Below the pieces are notes generated by a model. The model saw only the letters and a program-made list of their open reading frames with translations, had not been told where the DNA came from and did not search any database. From Palaemon carinicauda (lineage: Eukaryota; Arthropoda; Malacostraca; Decapoda; Palaemonidae): a stretch of DNA of 64,000 nt. The number at the start of each line of letters is the position of its first letter. The stretch's first letter is position 1. Positions 33,253-43,793 of the stretch are shown one piece after another. Made by a program: the position numbers and the translations under genes. Location: positions 202,846,232 through 202,910,231 of the forward strand of contig NC_090725.1 of the NCBI RefSeq assembly GCF_036898095.1, read 5' to 3'.

Positions 33253-35029
33253 TATATAATAAACTAAAGAAATTAAATTCCGCCGTGACACTCAGCAGAA
33301 AATACCGTGCTTAATCTAAAGGAAATAATACGAAATAGCATTAAAAAAACATGTTACGCCTGTCATGAAAAAAAAAAAAAGCTTTATAATGAGTTCCCAG
33401 CACACGGGATACCCACCGGGGTGGAGAGCGTAAGCAAGAAGTGACAAGCAGACTAGAAACAACCATCGAAGTCCGTAGACTCCAGAATGCATGAAATAAA
33501 ATGATTTAAACCTAATGACAGGATGGGTAAAAATAGATACCATTGTGGCGCAGGAAAACATGCGTAAATCCGGTGCAAAAACCCAATGCTACGTAAACAA
33601 TGTAGCGCCGGAAGAAATGCGTCGCTAAAAACAAATGCTATGTATTAACTCTAGCATAAACTATAATCTCCGTCGCAGCCCCTCTCCCTCACGAACCAAC
33701 CATCCATAAAATTACGTTAACAAATATAGGATGAAGTAAGGTATCAGAACAGAGTATGATGTCTGAATCCAATCAAAGAAACATAACTACCGTTAGCAGA
33801 TACGATTCACAAAATATCGCGGCCCTCCGGGACGGGAGGTATTAATAACACGGATGGATAACCTGAGACATAAACTATAATTTCTGTCGCAGCCCCTCTC
33901 TCTCTCTCTCTCTCGAACCAACCATTCATAACATTACGTAACAAATACAGGGTAAAGTAAGGTATCAAAACAGAGTAGGTTGTCTGAATCCGTTCATAGA
34001 AACATAACTACAATTAGTAGATACGATTCACAAAATATCGCGGCCCTCCGGGACGGGAGGAATAATAACACGGATGGATAACTTGAGAGAAAGGAGGGGG
34101 GGGGGAGGCAAGGCGCATACGCTACTCGCGATGACGCAGTGAGCGAAAGATCCAGTCCCCACCCTGGGTGACTTCCCATTCTCTAAAAGAACATGACCTA
34201 AGCCTACCCCCCTATGTAGGGAGTGGCGAGAGGCGTAAAGGGGGAGAGGACACCCAGGGGGAGGAGACTGGCTCGAAATCAGGTGACCACTGTGATCGGA
34301 GGGGGGAGGTACTACCCTTCGAAACACAGAGGAAGACCTGATGCGAAGCACGCAAACGAAAACAACATATAATGGCAGACGTTACAAAATGAAAAACAAT
34401 AAAATACAATGAAATTCAATAAATAGGCTACATAAGCATATTGAGAAAATGGGAGAAAAAGGAACACGGCGTAAAATGAATAATAGCAAAACTTTCTAAT
34501 TTCGGGTAGTTGCCGACTTGGAGAGGAAACTATACCATTTTAACAAAACTTAGTCCTCCAAAATCAGGCAAAATACCGATCTCGACAGGCAGGACTAAAA
34601 TGAATGAAAACGCGTTCCGATTCCCCGTAAAAACTCAACAAACCAAGAATTCTCGCATGAAAGGCTACCGACCGAAGACGCTAACTAACACTGTCCAAAT
34701 AGCCTAAATAAACGATAAAATCATGCCAAAACATTGAATTAGATGTCCATAACACAAAAATAAGACTACAATTAGTAAAAGGAACTAATAGAAAGTCTTA
34801 CAAAACAAAGAGATCCCGAGGAAGCAACACCAAAAGACCGCATACACACCCGTAAGGGAGCGTCAACAAAGTGGCTGAGATAAAACCCAACAAGGTTATA
34901 GAATGAACGTGTGTTGCTACCTAGAAATCCCAAACAGACAAATATAATACTCAATTTGGGAATAAGGATCTCCAAAACGCCTGACATCTTCACAAACAAA
35001 ATAACACAGGGCTACGAAAAACACGTCTG
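33253..35029 (-). other. Leader of DIRS-B, ITR-proximal part
   Basis: Non-coding continuation of the B leader beyond DIRS-E. Apart from the tandem repeat at 33659-34086 it holds a G-run near 34099 and no supported gene; the short frames are not conserved in other copies. Confidence 0.55.
33659..34086 (-). repeat. Two tandem copies of a 215-bp leader repeat in DIRS-B
   Basis: Units start AACTATAAT (33659 and 33873) and share TACGATTCACAAAATATCGC, GGCCCTCCGGGACGGGAGG and AACACGGATGGATAAC. A third copy lies across the DIRS-E insertion at 25560-25770, so E landed inside or beside this array. Confidence 0.75.
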
Positions 35030-35356
35030 AACGTTCACGGGTGCTAACAAGGAATGATGGGAGAAGGATAGGTAGTGGTGGTGGTGGTGGTGGGGGGGGG
35101 GGGCAGTAGCTGTAGTGAACAACACCTCGTAGTAACGGGGGATTTTGAGGAGGGAGAAGTCTAATTGGAAAGGGGTCTCTGGTAGTGGTATCACTCGCCC
35201 CAGTTTTAATACCGACACCCTTCAGGGGTGAGCGAGCTGGATATATTCCCAGCATTCCATGCAACTTTTTTCTCTGGTATATTTAGCAGTATTCATACCA
35301 TTGAAATGGTGCTTTAAGTAGCATTTCATAGAGCGACACAGGTTGAGCCCAGAAAA
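35030..35356 (-). repeat. Left ITR of DIRS-B
   Basis: Pairs with 20238-20571. The outermost part (ATAGAGCGACACAGGTTGAG then CCCAGAAAA) is the short left-type terminus predicted by the B ICR. Confidence 0.8.
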
Positions 35357-35783
35357 TCTATTTTTGGGTGAGATAGCCATGTTGTCCTGATGGAAGGTTC
35401 CTTTAAGTAGCTTCCTAGGGTATATTTGACTATTGTACAGTGATATTCCCAGAGAATTTACCTTAAGGTCTCCAGAATTCTAACTCTTGGCACGAATATC
35501 CTTAAAGCTTCCCTTTAAGGATATCGCATAATATCAGAGGACGTATTCTTGACACGCCACATAGCAATCTTTACCCCGAATAGCGTTTACGCTTCGAGGG
35601 GGAAAGTGGCAAAAAACGAAGGGGAGCCGTTATTAAGGTACCCTCCCTCCGTTACTATTTGAGTATCTAGATGGCGCCATCGTCGCCGCCATATTTATTT
35701 CTTGTAGCGTTAAGCAAGGTGCTACAGATACAGTAGTTTCAGGAGGGATCCCGCCAAGGCCTTTTCATAAAAAGGAGGGCGGG
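35357..35783 (-). repeat. Right ITR of DIRS-G
   Basis: Family-2 ITR words in order: TATTTTTGGGTGAGATAGCC, GATATTCCCAGAGAATTTAC, GACACGCCACATAGCAATC, CCCCGAATAGCGTTTACGC. Near 35690 it carries GCCGCCATATTT, an inverted YY1-like word. Confidence 0.8.
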
Positions 35784-35857
35784 TCCATCAGGACGACATG
35801 GCTATCTCACACAAAATTAGTTCCGTTTTTTGGGCTCCCATGTCGTCCTGATGGAAG
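35784..35857 (-). repeat. ICR of DIRS-G
   Basis: Right-end-like sequence (CATCAGGACGACATGGCTAT) joined to left-end-like CCGTTTTTTGGGCTC. Part of the middle is decayed compared with C. Confidence 0.75.
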
Positions 35858-36160
35858 GTTACCAGAGCATTAATGTATCTGTGGATTTCCAATTGTGCCT
35901 TAACCTCAAGACAATATTTCCTTGGTCACTCAGACCTTAGAGACATATGACGTTACCGTTATATGTCATTACTTCTAATCATGAACTATGTTAGTGCTTC
36001 CTGCCCCCAGCAGGAAAGAGTCATACCAGACTCAGGAAAAGTCTTGAGGTTTGCCCATCCCATATGAACAAGCCTAGCAACAAAAAGCATACAGGTCTCG
36101 CTGTATACCCAATCAGTCGAAGTTTGTATTCCCAATACGAACAAAGGTTTATATAACGGA

Positions 36161-36515
36161 TTTTTGGGCTCAAGCCATGTCGTCCTGATGGAAGTTCCTT
36201 AAAGGCAGCTTCCTAGGGTATATTACAACTACGGCGATATTCCCAGAGAATTTACCTTAAGGTACCCAGAATTCTAACTCCTGGAGCGAGTATCCCTAAA
36301 AAGACCTTAGGGATATCGTAAATATCAGCGGACGTATTCTTGACACGCCACATAGCAATCTATACCCCGAATAGAGTTAACACTTCGTAGGGGTCAAATG
36401 GCAAGAAAACGAAAACGATAAGAAAGGGGGGAGCCGTTCGTAAGGCATCTCTCCTCCCCGTTTCGCAAGCGTGCCCTGCGCCGCTCGCGGCGCCATCTGT
36501 ATTCCTTTTTGCGTA
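36161..36515 (+). repeat. Left ITR of DIRS-C
   Basis: Reverse complement of 44550-44931 over about 350 bp (for example ATCAGCGGACGTATTCTTGA, CGCCGCTCGCGGCGCCATC). The left end is the short type, TTTTTGGGCTCAAGCC, without the TCTATTTTTGGG segment of the right end. Confidence 0.9.
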
Positions 36516-38705
36516 GCTATACAACTCGGTGTTTTTCCCTGTGTTTCTACCAAAATCTTGGATTTACTCTGTTATTATGCTTTCTCCAACTTCTTCTGCT
36601 TCGGATAAGTTGAGTACTATTTCTTTTATGTATAAATGTAGGCTCTTGTTTAAAATTAAAGTAATTAAAAGAGTTATCTTTGATACAAGAGCTGTTGCCT
36701 GCTGGAGGCGTCATGGACGCTGTCGCTCGCTAGAATAGGATTTATTTGTTAGCAAGAGCGACGTTCCCAGCCCCCTGCGCTTTAATAATTAGCTGCTTAG
36801 CTTAATTAGGAATTCTGTTATGATGCGATAGTAGTGCGCCTGGCGAAAGATTTGCCTAGGCTGACCAACACTAGTCTTCGTAGCCTAGTTGTTGGCCCTT
36901 GTACTTCCTGCATGATAATTAGTCTTCCAAGTGTGATTTTATATTGCTTAAAGCGTTAGGCAACGTTATACATATAAGCCCTTTTTCGAGTATTTTCCAA
37001 GATAGTATTGGAGTGAGTTTCGGTGATTTAGGTAATCGATTCTCTTAGTGCCTAGGCTAGGTTGTCTTAGGTCATTATAATATTATCTGTTTCCCCGTTT
37101 GCTCCCTTCTCTTCGGGGAATGGGCAAACCCTTTCCCTCTGTTTAAGCCTTAGGCTTAACTCTAGTGGTTTGTTTGAATTAATTTTCAAATATAACTATG
37201 CTGGAGTAGTACTGTACCTTCCTGCTCCAACTGAATTGGTTCAGAGGGGGACAGTACAGCAGTGTATTAGTCTGAGTCCGTGTTGGTCTAGCGTGGGGCA
37301 GAGTCTCCCTTGCTGCCTGACACGGGCATAGGAGGTTTATCCTCCTTGGATCACCTTGTAGGGTTCCTGTAGTTGACCCCTTCGCTCGGTGACCCCTCAG
37401 ACTTGTCCTCTTGCCGTTCCGGGTTCGGGATATGTTCCCTTTCCGGAATAGCAATTCCTTCCTTGCCTTGGTTTTAGGGAGGCAGCCAGTAGTGCCGGCC
37501 TCCCTCCCTGGATTTCTCTGGCTGAGATGAGCTTTCTTAGTTGGGAATGATCCTTAACCAAGGCAAGGTTGGACAGGACCCTCTGTCCTTCCCTTCTATT
37601 TTTCCGTTTCCTTTGTGTCAGTCGTCTCGCATCCGTACCTAGCCTAGGTTAGGATGGGGAACTGACGTGGTCCCCTGTCGGCCGGCAGAGTGTGCCGACC
37701 GGCAGAGACCCTATCCTTTGAGTGCTGCCCGATCCTTTCTTGGTCCCTCAACCGCTGCCGTCTTTAGATTCAGTAAGCAGTGGTTAGGAAGCCTGACTTA
37801 GTGTCTCCCCTTCCTCTCGGCACTCTTTCGGGTGCCGGGCGCAGAGGTTCATAGCCTCTTAGCCCGGCACTCATTCTGTTGTCTTCTTATGTGTTGTCCT
37901 TGCCGTCTGCCGGCCTAGGGGCCGGCCGTCGGTAGGGGGTGTTCTCTATTTCTCTTGCTGTCGGTCGGCGGTGGTTATATGCCTTTGCCGGCCGGTCTCT
38001 TTGCTCATCTGCCGGCCGCTATGAGTGGCGGCCGGCAGCCGAGCGCTACCTGGTGTGGATGCCAGCCGGCAGGGTGTGCTTACCGCTGCCGGCCGGCCTG
38101 CTACATTGCTCGGTTAGCCGGCCACTAAGAGTGATGGCCGGCAACACGGTGCTACCCGGGTGGCTACGGACCGGCAACCACTGCCGGCCGGTTCAGGCAT
38201 GGGAACTGGAGTTCTCCCCAATAGGGGTGATCTGAAGTTGTATACTTGAGACCTACCTTTGGAAAAAAGGGGGGGGGGTACTGACCGGCAAGAGCCGGCC
38301 GGCACACCACCCTCATGTACTGTATCAGTTCTTTCTTGGGTGGTGTATTCTACCAAGGGAGACCATGATATAGTAGGTTACAACACTGTTTTTTCTAACT
38401 TACTTGTGTTGCTTTGTGCAATCACTTGGTGTCGCCTTACAAGGATAAAAAAAAAATTCTTTTCATCTCTAGCCAGAATGGTAAAATCTTACCTTAGGTG
38501 TGAGCTACACCTAATTTCCCTCGGGAAATATGATCTCTGGTTATTCTAGTAAAGACTAACTACGTGATTTTATGGCTGGTGGGCTTCTACAGGTGATTGT
38601 GTGGGTTTCACAAGTAGGTGTCTTTTCCTTATTCTTTGTGAATGCTCATATATACAGGTGAATTGAAATTCACTTGATATTCATGGAAATTTTCTTCTTT
38701 TACAG
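36516..38705 (+). other. Leader of DIRS-C
   Basis: Non-coding. The first part matches the leaders of E and the foldback (GGCGTCATGGACGCTGTCG near 36707). The 37670-38310 part is packed with GCCGG/CCGGC words, many forming GCCGGCCGGC repeats. It ends TTCTTCTTTTACAG at 38705, a strong 3' splice site. The matching donor was not determined. Confidence 0.6.
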
Positions 38706-40664
38706 GAGGAGCATCCGAAATGTGATAGTGTTTTCTGCAATGTCCGCAGCAAGAACTTTTGCGGACATGTCTCGTGTAGGAGGCACGCGGCTTGCGCAGC
38801 CTCCAATGATGATCATCGCTACTGGGATCCGCAGGTATGTGCAGTGTGTACTAACCTGCTATCAGAGGCTTTTGAATCCCCTAGGTCGGCGGAGTCAAGG
38901 GATGCAGCGAGGGAGAAGCTCCGTTTATGGGTAAGGGGTTTCCAGAAGAACACCACTGGACCTTATCTTCCTAATGAGAAGATGAGGGCATACCTTCTTC
39001 CCAAGGCTTCTACTGACGCTGTTGTTCCCCAGCCTCGGCCGGAGATCCCTCTCGTCCAGATCCCAGTGGAGGAGGATGTTGCGGATGCCATGCAGGACAT
39101 CCAGCTGGATGACAAGATGTCTGACTTGTCCGACCGTGCGGAACAGGACCTCCTCGCAGAGAGTGAGGAGGAGGATCAAGATCCCATTGCCGTGGAGGAA
39201 GAGGTTCCCGTACCTTCAGACGTTCCGGTTCAGGCCCCTGAACCTATCCCCTCTACTTCGTCCGCTCTTCCAGCAGAGCTGGGACAGGCTCTCTCTTCCA
39301 TCGTTGGTATGATACAACAGATGCAGAGGGAGAATAATCAGAAGGCCGCTGCAATGGAGCTCCAGATGCAGAAGATCACAGCATCACGTGGACCTCCAAA
39401 GAAGCTCAACGTAAAGGACCTTCCTCTGTGCTCGGATGCCAACCCGTGGAGATATGCCGAGCACATGCCGATGACGATCGGGAAGATCGTCATGTCGGAG
39501 AAACTGGGCTCAGTTCCCCTTGAGGAGGTGGAATTCTGGCCCAGCAGAGGGGCCTACCCGGACTGTTATGTCCGTCTGAAGAAGGAGCCGGCCTCGAAGG
39601 AGGAGACGGAACCGAAGGAGGTGATCATCCTGGATCACTCCAAGGCTCAAGCTGCCTTAACATCTGCATTGAAGGAGAGGGGGTTCTCAAACTCTAAAGT
39701 TGCTGCTTTGAGTAAGAAGCACCCCTCCTTCGTATCCTCCCCGGCTAGGGCCTTCCCCTTTATGCAGAAAGGGTTCGCGGCCGTTTTGAAGGCGGTCGAA
39801 GCTGGCAAACCATGTCCATCTCTGGAGGAATGCAAGCCACTGTCGTTGGCCTTGCCGTTGGATAACAAGGACTGGAAGGAGGTACACCTCACCTTCTCGG
39901 TTGGGAAGTTGGACGCCGATATTGCAGGTCAACAGTTCGGCGAAAACCTTCCCAAGTTGTCGGAATTCCTCCTACGGAGGGAATTGGATACAAAGGAGCG
40001 TCTGGCAGCCTCGATGTCTCTCCAGACAAACATGGAGACAATGGCTAGCGACCCCAAGATGCCTGAGATGTTCATGGTAATGGCCAAGATCCATCTGGCC
40101 ACGGTGACTAAGGACCTCTATTGCTTTGTCAAAGCGAGGAGGGCCTGCAGGGAGTTTGTGTTCGCCTCGGCCACAGTGAGGCATGAACCCAAGAGACTCA
40201 TCTCATCTAGCATCTGGGGTAAAGATCTCTTTCCCAATGAGGTGGTCAAGGAGGTGGTGGACAAGGCAGCCACTGAGAACCGTAATCTTCTCCTTAAGTG
40301 GGGCCTGTCCCTTAAGAGGAAGTCTTCCCCTGATGAGGGCCCTCAGCCGAAAGGAAAGGCGAAGAAATCGAGGTTTTCTTCCCGCCCAGCCAAGCCTTTC
40401 AGACCACAACGACAGCAGCAGCAGCAGCCAGCTTTGCCTCCGGTACCACAACTGGTAGCCCAGACCCCGACCACCTTCCAATGGGTACCCCAAGCCGTGT
40501 CATCAGCATCCCCGGCATTCAATCCAGTGTTCGAAGGGCAATCGACCACGTTTCGAGCAAAGCCCAGAGGTGCAGCCAGAGGTTCGGCGAGACGCCCCTC
40601 TAGGGGAAGAGGATTCAGAGGTGGTCGCGGCCAGGGAGGCAAGACTGCAGGGCAGTCAAAGTGA
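38706..40664 (+). CDS. gag-like protein of DIRS-C, intact
   Basis: Open for 652 codons from the splice acceptor to TGA at 40664, with no ATG in the first 45 codons. Translation must therefore start in an upstream exon or at a later Met (38844). The Cys/His domain spans residues about 6-51: C-x4-C-x9-H-x2-C-x2-H-x2-C-x14-C-x2-C. KLRLWVRGFQKN and an acidic linker (about residues 120-200) follow. The core (NPWRYAEHMPMTIGK, YPDCYVRLKKEPASKEE) and a helical second half (RRACREFVFASATVRHEPKR) come next, then a Gln-rich stretch and an RGG-rich tail. Role inferred: RNA packaging into particles. The RT ORF overlaps its end in the +1 frame. Confidence 0.85.
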   Translation, partial: EEHPKCDSVFCNVRSKNFCGHVSCRRHAACAASNDDHRYWDPQVCAVCTNLLSEAFESPRSAESRDAAREKLRLWVRGFQKNTTGPYLPNEKMRAYLLPKASTDAVVPQPRPEIPLVQIPVEEDVADAMQDIQLDDKMSDLSDRAEQDLLAESEEEDQDPIAVEEEVPVPSDVPVQAPEPIPSTSSALPAELGQALSSIVGMIQQMQRENNQKAAAMELQMQKITASRGPPKKLNVKDLPLCSDANPWRYAEHMPMTIGKIVMSEKLGSVPLEEVEFWPSRGAYPDCYVRLKKEPASKEETEPKEVIILDHSKAQAALTSALKERGFSNSKVAALSKKHPSFVSSPARAFPFMQKGFAAVLKAVEAGKPCPSLEECKPLSLALPLDNKDWKEVHLTFSVGKLDADIAGQQFGENLPKLSEFLLRRELDTKERLAASMSLQTNMETMASDPKMPEMFMVMAKIHLATVTKDLYCFVKARRACREFVFASATVRHEPKRLISSSIWGKDLFPNEVVKEVVDKAATENRNLLLKWGLSLKRKSSPDEGPQPKGKAKKSRFSSRPAKPFRPQRQQQQQPALPPVPQLVAQTPTTFQWVPQAVSSASPAFNPVFEGQSTTFRAKPRGAARGSARRPSRGRGFRGGRGQGGKTAGQSK

Positions 40665-42512
40665 AGTGTCGCCGGTAGGAGGGAGACTACAGTATTTCCA
40701 GGATCGCTGGACCTTCGATCCCTGGGCCCACAGCCTGCTCAAAAATGGACTGGGTTGGAGTTGGTACAGTACTCCGCCCCTGTGCCCTCAATTTTTCCAA
40801 CACTCCACCCCCGTTTTGGAGGAGTACATTCAAGAACTGTTGGAGAAAAAGGTGATCCGGAGGGTAAAGTCCATCAAGTTCCAAGGGAGGCTGTTTTGTG
40901 TTCCCAAGAAAGACTCGGGGAAACTCAGAGTCATTCTGGACTTGTCACCACTCAACAAGTTCATATTGAACCACAAGTTCAAGATGTTAACATTACAACA
41001 CATAAGGGCCTTACTGCCCAAGAGGGCATATACCGTCTCCATCGATTTGTCAGACGCCTATTGGCACGTTCCAATAAGTCGCCGTCTCTCCCCCTACCTA
41101 GGATTCAAGCTACAACAAAAACTTTATGCTTTCAGAGCGATGCCTTTCGGGCTAAACATAGCTCCAAGGATCTTTACGAAGCTTGCGAGCGCAGCGCTCA
41201 AACAGTTACGCCTAAAAGGGTTCCAGGTAGTAGCCTACCTGGACGATTGGTTGGTGTGGGCAGCATCCAGAGCGGAATGCTTGCAGGCTTCCCTACAGGT
41301 GATTCAGTTCCTGGAATATCTAGGTTTCATGATCAACAGAAAGAAGTCTCGTCTTTCTCCAGCTCAGAGGTTCCAGTGGTTGGGAATCCACTGGGATCTA
41401 GTGTCACACCGTTTTTCCATTCCAAGGTCGAAAAGGAAGGAAATAGCGGGGTCTGTCAAGAGACTTCTAGGTTCCGAGAGGATATCAAGACGCGAACAAG
41501 AGAGGGTTTTGGGCTCTCTTCAGTTCGCATCAGTAACAGACCCAGTGCTAAGAGCACAGCTAAAAGATGCAGCGGGAGTTTGGAGAACCTTTGCATCAAA
41601 AGAGCGAAGGGAATTGAAGAGACCGGTCCCACTTCGGCTACGTTCTCTTCTCAGACCGTGGTCTCAAGCCAGTCGTCTAAAGAGGTCAGTACCTCTTCAG
41701 CCACCCCCCCCCCCCCCCCGTCAGTGACAATCCACACAGACGCCTCAAAGGTAGGGTGGGGAGGTCACTCCCATCGGAAAAAAGTGCAAGGGACCTGGTC
41801 CAAGCTATTTGGGACTTTTCACATAAACTTTCTAGAAGCTATGGCAGTGCTTCTTACCCTGAAGAAAGTATCCCCACGTCACTCGATCCATGTAAGGTTG
41901 GTACTGGACAGCGAGGTGGTAGAGAAATGTCTGAATCGGCGGGGATCGAGATCTCCACCTCTCAACCAGGTAATGTTAGCCATATTCCGACTGGCGCAGA
42001 AGAAGAAGTGGCACCTGTCAGCAGTTCACCTTCAAGGAGTCCGGAATGTGACCGCGGACGCTCTATCCAGGGTTACACCGATAGAGTCGGAATGGTCCCT
42101 AGACGCAGGATCATTCTCCTTCATCTCGAGTCAAGTCCCAGAACTGTAGATAGACCTCTTCGCGACGAAGGACAACAAGAAGCTGCCGAGATATGTGTCC
42201 CCGTACGAGGACCCCTTGGCGGAAGCAGTAGATGCGATGTCCCTCGATTGGAACAGATGGTCCAGGATCTACCTGTTTCCCCCTCACAATCTGATGTTGA
42301 GGGTCCTCAACAAACTGAGATCCTTCAAGGGAGTAGCAGCGATAGTGGCCCACAAGTGGCCGAACAGTGTATGGTTCCCTCTAGCTCTGGAACTACGACT
42401 AGAGTTTCTACCACTCCCGGACCCAGTTCTGTCCCAGCAAGTCCAGAAGTCGACTGTCTACGCTTCATTACAGAAAACCCGGACCCTGCAGCTCATGATT
42501 TTCTCTCCCTAG
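40570..42512 (+). pseudogene. RT / RNase H / MT-like ORF of DIRS-C
   Basis: Overlaps gag by about 95 bp. RT is uninterrupted to 41703: FQGRLFCVPKK, SIDLSDAYWHVP, MPFGLNIAPRIF, AYLDDWLVW (about 41238), FQWLGIHWDL. At 41704-41719 a run of 16 C shifts the frame just before RNase H (HTDASKVGWGG, EAMAVLLTL, DSEVVEKC, ADALSR). A TAG at 42147 precedes the MT-like block (IDLFAT, PRYVSPYEDPLAEAVDAM, YLFPPHNLM, WFPLALEL). Both lesions are single and all RT and RNase H catalytic residues remain, so the copy is recently dead, or the C-run is a length error. Confidence 0.85.
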
Positions 42513-43446
42513 CGGTGAAGAAACGGTTCGGAATCTCAAAAGATAGCATCGACTTCCTGGAAGAATATAAGTGCAAGTCTAATAGAAGGCAGTACGAATC
42601 AGCATGGAAGAAATGGGTAGCCTTTGTCAAAGACAAGAATCCGCACGAGATCTCTACGGAGTTCTGCCTATCCTTCTTCATCCACCTCCACGGACAGGGG
42701 CTGGCGGCTAACACGATTTCTACATGTAAGTCAGCTCTGACAAGACCCATTCTATATGCCTTCCAGGTAGACCTCGCTAACGAGATTTTTAACAAGATCC
42801 CGAAGGCCTGTGCTAGGCTTAGACCTTCAGCTCCTCCAAAGCCTATTTCATGGTCTTTAGACAAAGTCCTTCATTTTGCCTCATTACTGGATAATGAGGA
42901 GTGTGCACTGAAGGACCTGACTCAAAAAGTGATCTTCCTGTTTGCCCTAGCTTCTGGGGCCAGAGTTAGTGAGATTGTAGCCCTCTCGAGAGAGGAGGGC
43001 CGGGTTCAGTTCCTGGATGGGGGAGAACTGAACCTGTTTCCGGACCCTACGTTTCTCGCTAAGAACGAGTTGCCCACCAACAGGTGGGGTCCCTGGAGAA
43101 TCTGCCCTCTGAAAGAAGATGCATCTCTATGTCCCGTAGAATGCCTAAAGGTCTATCTTCGTAGAACATCAGACTTCCATGGGGGCCAACTATTCAGAGG
43201 AGAAACATCGGGCTCGAATTTATCTTTAAATCAACTTAGGGCGAAAATGACAGTTCACCCGCAGGTCATGATCCGAGGAAAGTTGCTTCATCCTTAAACT
43301 TCTTTAACTTTATGGATTTTGAACACCTTCGTTCATACACTGGCTGGAAGTCTTCCAGGGTATTCTTTCGCCACTATGCTAAGCAAGTGGAGCAGCTAAA
43401 GAGGTCTGTGGTAGCAGTTGGTTGCGTCGTTAACCCTGCTGTTTAA
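42440..43446 (+). pseudogene. Tyrosine recombinase of DIRS-C
   Basis: The N-terminal helical part runs from DCLRFITEN. Arginine I lies in ASGARVSEIVAL (about 42955). A deletion of roughly 30 bp near 43248 removes the segment present in F (TYLFIHRADP-like) and shifts the frame, giving a stop at 43297. Beyond it the other frame still encodes the H-x-x-R box (HDPRK), YTGWKS and FFRHYAKQ with the presumed nucleophilic Tyr, ending at TAA 43446. Family 2 uses HDPRK where family 1 has HDIRA. Confidence 0.85.
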
Positions 43447-43793
43447 CTCTGCGAGGAACAGTGGATTTAATTGGGACTTTGATTCTTGGGTGAGTGTATA
43501 GTTATATGCGTTGCTATAACTAGTAGTGAAGGCTCTGGGAGCCCACAATGACTGTTCCAGCGTTATGGTGACTGTAGCACAAGTACAGACAGGTGTGCCG
43601 AGCGTTTCTGACGCTAATGTCAGTGGATAGTAACATGGACGTTTAACTTTGATACCTTGGTATGTGACAAGTGACCTGATTGTTTTCTTTCAGATAACCA
43701 TACATCCATGCACTACGGTACTTGTGTAAATTGTTGGTCATCCACCTATCATATGTATATAATTGTGGTAACCATGTCTATTTATTGTTAATC

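Larger units (their letters stand above)
20238..35356 (-). mobile_element. DIRS-B: family-1 DIRS, degenerate, carries DIRS-E
   Basis: The right terminus GGGATTTTGACGAAGG lies at 20238 and the left terminus (inverted, ending GAGCCCAGAAAA) at 35356. The ITRs at 20238-20571 and 35030-35356 pair as reverse complements. Genes read leftwards: gag, RT/RH/MT, recombinase, ICR. Copy E (26082-33252) sits in the leader. All genes are broken and the RT active site has changed, so this is an old, inactive copy. Confidence 0.85.
20214..36154 (-). mobile_element. DIRS-G: family-2 fragment, split by DIRS-B
   Basis: Only 20214-20237 (the outermost 24 bp, ACGGATTTTGCGCGAAGTG and a short A run) and 35357-36154 belong to G. 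The second piece resumes at the next base of the family-2 terminus (TCTATTTTTGGGTGAGATAG) and goes on through the right ITR, the ICR and about 300 bp of 3' UTR. There it stops next to the end of D. No coding part of G is left. Confidence 0.75.

Noticed and set aside
38844..39000. Met at 38844 as the natural gag start
   Set aside because: The frame is open upstream through a conserved Cys/His domain, so this Met is probably internal, though it cannot be excluded as an alternative start.
41756..42430. Open frame running into the recombinase of DIRS-C (and the similar ones in E, F and H)
   Set aside because: Ser/Arg/Gly-rich shadow of RNase H and the MT-like block; RNase H motifs are in the other frame.
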